64,000 bases of DNA, from NCBI RefSeq assembly GCF_040544485.1, contig NZ_JBDZDV010000006.1, positions 62,001 through 126,000 of the forward strand, in the 5' to 3' direction. Below the pieces are notes generated by a model. The model had not been told where the DNA came from, did not search any database, and saw only the letters and a program-made list of their open reading frames with translations. Within the stretch, counting starts at the first letter, position 1. Every line of letters begins with the position of its first letter. Both the position numbers and the translations under genes were made by a program. The DNA comes from Lacicoccus halitifaciens. GTDB lineage: Bacteria > Bacillota > Bacilli > Staphylococcales > Salinicoccaceae. Shown one piece after another: positions 59,710 to 64,000 of the stretch.

Positions 59710-60347
59710 TGGGTGTGCATCAGTATTTTAAAAGCTTGAATGATTTGGAAAAATTGATCCGCTGTCCCGGAAAATTCAAATATCAGGAACATAATGTGGC
59801 AGCACATTCTTTTAAGGTGACGAAAATTGCCCAGTACCTCGGGACGGTCGAAGAACATAACGGCACGGAGGTCGACTGGAAAGTACTGTATGAGAAGGCC
59901 CTGAACCATGACTATCCTGAAATATTCACAGGCGACATCAAAACACCTGTAAAGTATGCATCAAGTGAGCTCAACACCCTCTTCAGGGAAGTCGAAGAGA
60001 CGATGACGGTCATGTTCATCGAAGCGGAATTCCCGGAGTCGTACCAGAAAGAATACAAGAGGCGCCTGAAGGAAGGGAAGGATGATTCGATAGAAGGGCA
60101 GATACTGTCGGTGGCGGATAAGGTCGACCTGCTCTATGAATCGTTCGGGGAGATCCAAAAGAGGAACCCCGAGAAGCTTTTCTTTGAAATGTATGAGAAC
60201 TCCCTGATCACGATCAAGCAGTATTCGCATCTTGCATGCGTGCAGGATTTCATCAATAATATTTTAACCGAAATGCTGAAAGAACCGTTCATACCGAAGA
60301 CCGAACTCCTGGACATCACGGAGTCGATCCTCAATAAGGAGTTATGA
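59709..60347 (+). CDS. YfbR-like HD-domain hydrolase
   Basis: A 212-residue HD superfamily protein. Metal motif: EHNVAAHSFKV, NHDYPEIFTGDIKTPVKY and a later Asp in VADKVDLLYESF. The family includes 5'-deoxynucleotidase YfbR. AAGGAGG lies 9 bases before ATG 59709. It is translationally linked to the thioredoxin-like gene and followed by csbA. Confidence 0.88.
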   Translation: MGVHQYFKSLNDLEKLIRCPGKFKYQEHNVAAHSFKVTKIAQYLGTVEEHNGTEVDWKVLYEKALNHDYPEIFTGDIKTPVKYASSELNTLFREVEETMTVMFIEAEFPESYQKEYKRRLKEGKDDSIEGQILSVADKVDLLYESFGEIQKRNPEKLFFEMYENSLITIKQYSHLACVQDFINNILTEMLKEPFIPKTELLDITESILNKEL

Positions 60348-60350
60348 TAT

Positions 60351-60587
60351 ATGGATCTGTTCTGGTATATGATGGCCCTGGTCGCGCCCGCCGTCACGGT
60401 GGTGATTTTCGCCAGGCTGACGCGGAACAAGTATGTGGCTGTCATACTGACATTCATCCTGTTCGCCGTGTCGATATACAGAGGGTTCTATAACTCCGAA
60501 TGGGTCATATATCTGGATGCGATCTCGATCGTCATCGGCTATATGCTCGTTGAATTATACAATATAGATAAAGTGGAAGATGAGTAG
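60351..60587 (+). CDS. csbA: CsbA family small membrane protein
   Basis: A 78-residue protein with about three helices (MMALVAPAVTVVIFARLT; YVAVILTFILFAVSIYRGFY; WVIYLDAISIVIGYMLV) and an acidic end. CsbA of Bacillus is SigB-controlled and of unknown function, and csbA sits just before uvrB there and in staphylococci, as here. AAGGAG overlaps the end of the HD gene. Confidence 0.88.
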   Translation: MDLFWYMMALVAPAVTVVIFARLTRNKYVAVILTFILFAVSIYRGFYNSEWVIYLDAISIVIGYMLVELYNIDKVEDE

Positions 60588-60594
60588 AGATGAC

Positions 60595-60608
60595 CGAACA
60601 AATGTTTG
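60595..60608. promoter_or_regulatory. LexA (SOS) box before uvrB
   Basis: CGAACAAATGTTTG fits CGAAC-RNRY-GTTYG exactly. It overlaps a candidate -35 (TTGTCG, 60606-60611); with an 18-base spacer the -10 is TAAAAT (60630-60635). This explains damage induction of uvrBA. Confidence 0.9.
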
Positions 60609-60667
60609 TCGTTGATGCTCATTTTTTGTTAAAATAAAGTACACGAATATTTTTCGGAGGCGTATTT

Positions 60668-62638
60668 ATGGCTAATTTTGAATTGGTTTCCAAATTTGAG
60701 CCGGCAGGCGACCAGCCCAAGGCAATCGAAGAACTGACAAGACAGATCAAGTCGGGCCAGCGGCACCAGACACTCCTTGGTGCCACAGGTACCGGCAAAA
60801 CATATACTATGAGCCAGATCATCCAAAAGGTGGGCAAGCCCACGCTGATCATCGCGCACAATAAAACACTCGCCGGACAGCTTTACGGCGAATTCAAAGA
60901 ATTTTTCCCGAATAACAGGGTAGAGTATTTTGTAAGTTATTATGACTATTACCAGCCTGAAGCATACGTGCCCCACACGGATACATTCATCGAAAAGGAT
61001 GCATCCATCAATGACGAAATCGATAAGCTCAGGCACAGTGCAACGAGCGCTTTATTCGAAAGGGATGATGTCATCATCATCGCTTCGGTCAGCTGCATAT
61101 ACGGCCTCGGTAATCCGGAAGAATACCGCGACATGGTCGTGAGTGTGCGTGTCGGCATGGAGATGGACCGCAACGAATTTTTAAGGAAGCTCGTCGACAT
61201 CCAGTATTCAAGGAATGACATCGACTTCCAGCGGGGGACGTTCCGGGTGCGCGGCGACATCGTCGAAGTCTTCCCGGCCTCCCGTGATGAACAGTGCATC
61301 CGGGTTGAATTCTTCGGTGACGAAGTCGACCGCATCAGGGAGATCAATTACCTGACGGGGGAAGTCCTCCATGAAAGGGAGCACTTCGCCATATTCCCGG
61401 CCTCCCACTTCGTCACGCGTGAAGAGAAGATGCGCGTGGCGATCGAGCGCATCGAAAAGGAACTCGAGGAGCGCCTCAAGGAACTGCGCGACGACAATAA
61501 ACTGCTCGAAGCCCAGCGACTCGAACAGAGGACGAATTACGACCTTGAAATGATGCGGGAGATGGGGTTCTGCTCCGGCATCGAAAACTACTCGGTGCAT
61601 CTGACGCTGCGCCCGATGGGCTCGACGCCGTATACGCTGATGGATTATTTCGATGATTTCCTCATCATGATCGACGAGTCCCATGTGACGCTCCCTCAGA
61701 TCAGGGGGATGTTCAACGGGGACAAGGCGCGTAAACAGGTGCTCGTGGACCATGGTTTCAGGCTGCCGAGCGCCCTCGACAACCGGCCGCTGCAGTTCAG
61801 TGAATTCGAGGAGAAGGCCCAGCAGCTCCTGTATGTCTCGGCCACGCCGGGTCCGTATGAGCTTGAACACACCGAGAAGATGGTCGAACAGATCATCCGT
61901 CCGACCGGGCTGGTCGATCCGACCGTTGATGTCCGTCCGACCGAACACCAGATCGATGATCTGCTCGAGGAAATCGTCAAAAGGAGCGAGCGCAATGAGC
62001 GTGTGCTGATCACGACACTGACGAAGAAGATGTCAGAGGACCTCACCACTTATCTGAAGGAGGCGGGCGTGAAAGTCCAGTACCTGCATTCGGAAGTGAA
62101 GACGCTCGAACGGATCGAGATCATCCGTGAACTCCGGCTCGGCACTTATGACGTGCTCGTCGGCATCAACCTGCTCCGTGAAGGGCTCGATATACCGGAA
62201 GTCTCGCTTGTGGCGATACTCGATGCGGACAAGGAAGGATTCCTCCGCTCGAACCGCTCGCTGATACAGATCATGGGGCGTGCCGCGAGGAACAGCGAGG
62301 GCCACGTCATCATGTATGCGGACAAGATCACCGACTCCATGCAGTATGCATTGGATGAAACATCAAGGCGCCGTGAAATCCAGAAAGCCTACAATGAAGA
62401 ACACGGCATCACACCGACGACCATCAAGAAGGATGTCAGGGAAGCGATCAGCGCAGAAATTGAAGTCAAGGAAGACAGGGAAAAATCGTCAGGCAAGCGG
62501 AAGAAGATGACGAAGAAAGAAAGAGAGAAAACAATGGAACAGCTCGAGCGCGAAATGAAGCAGGCGGCCAAGGACCTCGACTTCGAAACGGCTTCAGAGC
62601 TGCGCGATGCACTGTTTGAACTCCAGGCAGAAGGGTGA
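60668..62638 (+). CDS. uvrB: UvrABC excision nuclease subunit B
   Basis: A 656-residue damage-verification helicase. Walker A GATGTGKT (38-45), the beta-hairpin region YYDYYQPEAYVPHTDTFIEK, DESHVTLPQIRGM, VSATPGPYE, GINLLREGLDIPEV and RAARNSEGHVIMYADKIT, with a C-terminal UVR motif (MEQLEREMKQAAKDLDFETA) that binds UvrC. CGGAGG precedes ATG 60668. It is followed 5 bases later by uvrA. Confidence 0.98.
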   Translation: MANFELVSKFEPAGDQPKAIEELTRQIKSGQRHQTLLGATGTGKTYTMSQIIQKVGKPTLIIAHNKTLAGQLYGEFKEFFPNNRVEYFVSYYDYYQPEAYVPHTDTFIEKDASINDEIDKLRHSATSALFERDDVIIIASVSCIYGLGNPEEYRDMVVSVRVGMEMDRNEFLRKLVDIQYSRNDIDFQRGTFRVRGDIVEVFPASRDEQCIRVEFFGDEVDRIREINYLTGEVLHEREHFAIFPASHFVTREEKMRVAIERIEKELEERLKELRDDNKLLEAQRLEQRTNYDLEMMREMGFCSGIENYSVHLTLRPMGSTPYTLMDYFDDFLIMIDESHVTLPQIRGMFNGDKARKQVLVDHGFRLPSALDNRPLQFSEFEEKAQQLLYVSATPGPYELEHTEKMVEQIIRPTGLVDPTVDVRPTEHQIDDLLEEIVKRSERNERVLITTLTKKMSEDLTTYLKEAGVKVQYLHSEVKTLERIEIIRELRLGTYDVLVGINLLREGLDIPEVSLVAILDADKEGFLRSNRSLIQIMGRAARNSEGHVIMYADKITDSMQYALDETSRRREIQKAYNEEHGITPTTIKKDVREAISAEIEVKEDREKSSGKRKKMTKKEREKTMEQLEREMKQAAKDLDFETASELRDALFELQAEG

Positions 62639-62643
62639 ACTCT

Positions 62644-64000
62644 ATGAAAAATAAAAATATAAGCATCAAAGGTGCAAGACAGCATAACTTAAAAGATATC
62701 GACGTCGAGATCCCGCGTGACCAGCTCATCGTCATTACGGGACTTTCAGGCTCAGGGAAATCATCGCTCGCCTTCGACACCATCTATGCAGAAGGCCAGC
62801 GGCGCTATGTCGAATCATTGAGCGCATATGCCCGGCAGTTTCTGGGGCAGATGGAAAAGCCCGATGTCGATTCGATCGAAGGGCTCTCGCCCGCCATCGC
62901 GATCGACCAGAAGACGACGAGCAACAACCCGCGTTCGACGGTTTCGACCATCACTGAAATCTACGATTACCTGAGACTGCTGTATGCGCGTGCAGGCACG
63001 CCGTACTGTCCGAACCACGGTGTCGAAATCAGCTCCCAGACGGTCCAGGAAATGGTGGACCGTGTGATGGAACTGCCTGAACGGTCAAAGATCCAGGTGT
63101 TCGCACCGATCATCCACGGCAGGAAGGGCCAGCATAAGAAACTGCTGGAATCCCTGAGCAAGGAAGGTTTCGCAAGGGTGCTCGTCGACGGGGAGATTTA
63201 TGATATCGAAGAAGTGCCTGAACTCAATAAAAACCAGAAGCACAACATCGAGCTCGTCATCGACCGTCTCGTCGTGCGCGACGGTGTGGAAGCACGCCTG
63301 GGCGATTCGCTTCAGACAGCGCTCGAAAAAGGTGAAGGCAATATCGTGATCAATGTCATCGACGGGGAGGATATGTTCTTCTCGGAAAACTACGCCTGCC
63401 CGCTGTGCGGCTTCACGGTGCCTGAAATGGAGCCGAGGCTGTTTTCATTCAATGCGCCGTACGGTGCATGTAAAGAATGTGACGGGCTCGGGATGAAGAT
63501 GGCGGTGAACGAGAAGCTCGTCATCCCGGATGACGGACTCACGCTTGAAGAGGGTGCCCTCGTCCCGTGGGAACCGATCTCCTCCGGCTATTATCCGCAG
63601 CTTTTGAAGCAGACATGCGAGCATTTCAACATCGATATGGGCACACCTTTCAAGGCGCTCAGCAGGAAGGAAAAGAATCTTTTATTGTACGGTGCGAAAG
63701 GTGAAGTCGTCACTTACAGGTTCAGGCAGGAGAACGGCGTTGAGCGGACGAGGAAGATGCCGTTTGAAGGTGTCGTCAACAATATAGAACGCAGATACCG
63801 GGAGAGCCCTTCCGAATATACGCGGGACGTCATGAGCCGCTATATGCGGGAGACGGCATGCCAGTCATGTAAAGGTTACCGCCTCAGTGATGAGGCGCTG
63901 GCCGTCAAAGTTGACGGGCGCCATATCGGTGAAAGCGTCGACCAGCCTGTCAATGATGCACTGGCCTTTTTCAGCGACCTTGAGCTGTCACGTCAGAACC
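62644..64000 (+). CDS. uvrA: UvrABC excision nuclease subunit A, 3' end cut by window edge
   Basis: The first 452 codons of the damage-recognition ATPase (full length about 940-950). The start ISIKGARQHNLKDIDVEIPR leads to Walker A GLSGSGKSSLAFDTIYAEGQ, then YARQFLGQMEKPDVDSIEGL, the zinc cysteines CPLCGF and CKECDG, and CQSCKGYRLSDEALAV. The reading frame is open to the last base. It shares the LexA-controlled transcript of uvrB. Confidence 0.98.
   Translation, partial: MKNKNISIKGARQHNLKDIDVEIPRDQLIVITGLSGSGKSSLAFDTIYAEGQRRYVESLSAYARQFLGQMEKPDVDSIEGLSPAIAIDQKTTSNNPRSTVSTITEIYDYLRLLYARAGTPYCPNHGVEISSQTVQEMVDRVMELPERSKIQVFAPIIHGRKGQHKKLLESLSKEGFARVLVDGEIYDIEEVPELNKNQKHNIELVIDRLVVRDGVEARLGDSLQTALEKGEGNIVINVIDGEDMFFSENYACPLCGFTVPEMEPRLFSFNAPYGACKECDGLGMKMAVNEKLVIPDDGLTLEEGALVPWEPISSGYYPQLLKQTCEHFNIDMGTPFKALSRKEKNLLLYGAKGEVVTYRFRQENGVERTRKMPFEGVVNNIERRYRESPSEYTRDVMSRYMRETACQSCKGYRLSDEALAVKVDGRHIGESVDQPVNDALAFFSDLELSRQN

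Noticed and set aside
1..64000. Mobile elements, attachment sites, tRNA or rRNA genes
   Set aside because: No transposase, integrase, terminal repeats or RNA gene signatures were seen on either strand.

Overview
The window (about 50% G+C by eye) reads as a chromosome segment of a Staphylococcaceae relative of higher G+C than Staphylococcus, most likely a halotolerant genus such as Salinicoccus. This genus call is an inference from three things: the staphylococcal NreABC nitrate regulators, a gene order from the pab genes to uvrBA that follows S. aureus as I remember it, and acidic surface proteins. Both edges cut genes: narG lacks its 5' end and uvrA its 3' end. I see no rRNA, tRNA, CRISPR array, insertion sequence or prophage.

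Region 1 (1-16,113) is a nitrate respiration island: narGHJI, the oxygen/nitrate sensors nreABC, a hemerythrin-like gene, the transporter narT behind a NreC-type palindrome, and a molybdenum cofactor set (moeB, moaB, moaC inverted, moeA, mobB, moaE, moaD, mobA, moaA). The products build the nitrate reductase, its cofactor, its substrate supply and its oxygen control. A cydDC-type ABC exporter pair follows (16,141-19,262).

Region 2 (19,311-30,138) holds a DegV protein, an MgrA-like MarR regulator, a CNNM/CorC ion transporter behind a structured leader, two paralogous small coiled-coil membrane proteins, a GlsB/YeaQ protein with a SigB-type promoter, pabA and a pabB-pabC fusion, three poorly known genes (one a divergent PxpC/KipA homologue), recQ and an EamA transporter.

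Region 3 (30,139-43,215) holds nrdIEF with NrdR boxes and a LexA box, the ribDE-BA-H operon under an FMN riboswitch, a YtkA-like lipoprotein, a degenerate SDR protein, and a Fur-controlled siderophore ABC system (sstABCD-like).

Region 4 (43,220-64,000) holds murB, a YkyA-like lipoprotein, a bacilliredoxin, a GGDEF protein, an LCP ligase, tagO, a small predicted di-heme cytochrome b, yigZ, fakB1, comFA/comFC, hpf, secA, prfB with its +1 frameshift, a CHAP amidase behind a 585-base non-coding stretch, a ResA-like thioredoxin, an HD hydrolase, csbA and LexA-boxed uvrBA.

The least explained signals are two arrays of three hairpins, each with an exact 51-base period and a shared GAAA core at the same offset but unrelated arm sequences (11,372-11,511 and 34,070-34,207); the CNNM leader; a perfect orphan Shine-Dalgarno before sstD; and a 159-residue membrane protein with two His-x13-His pairs.
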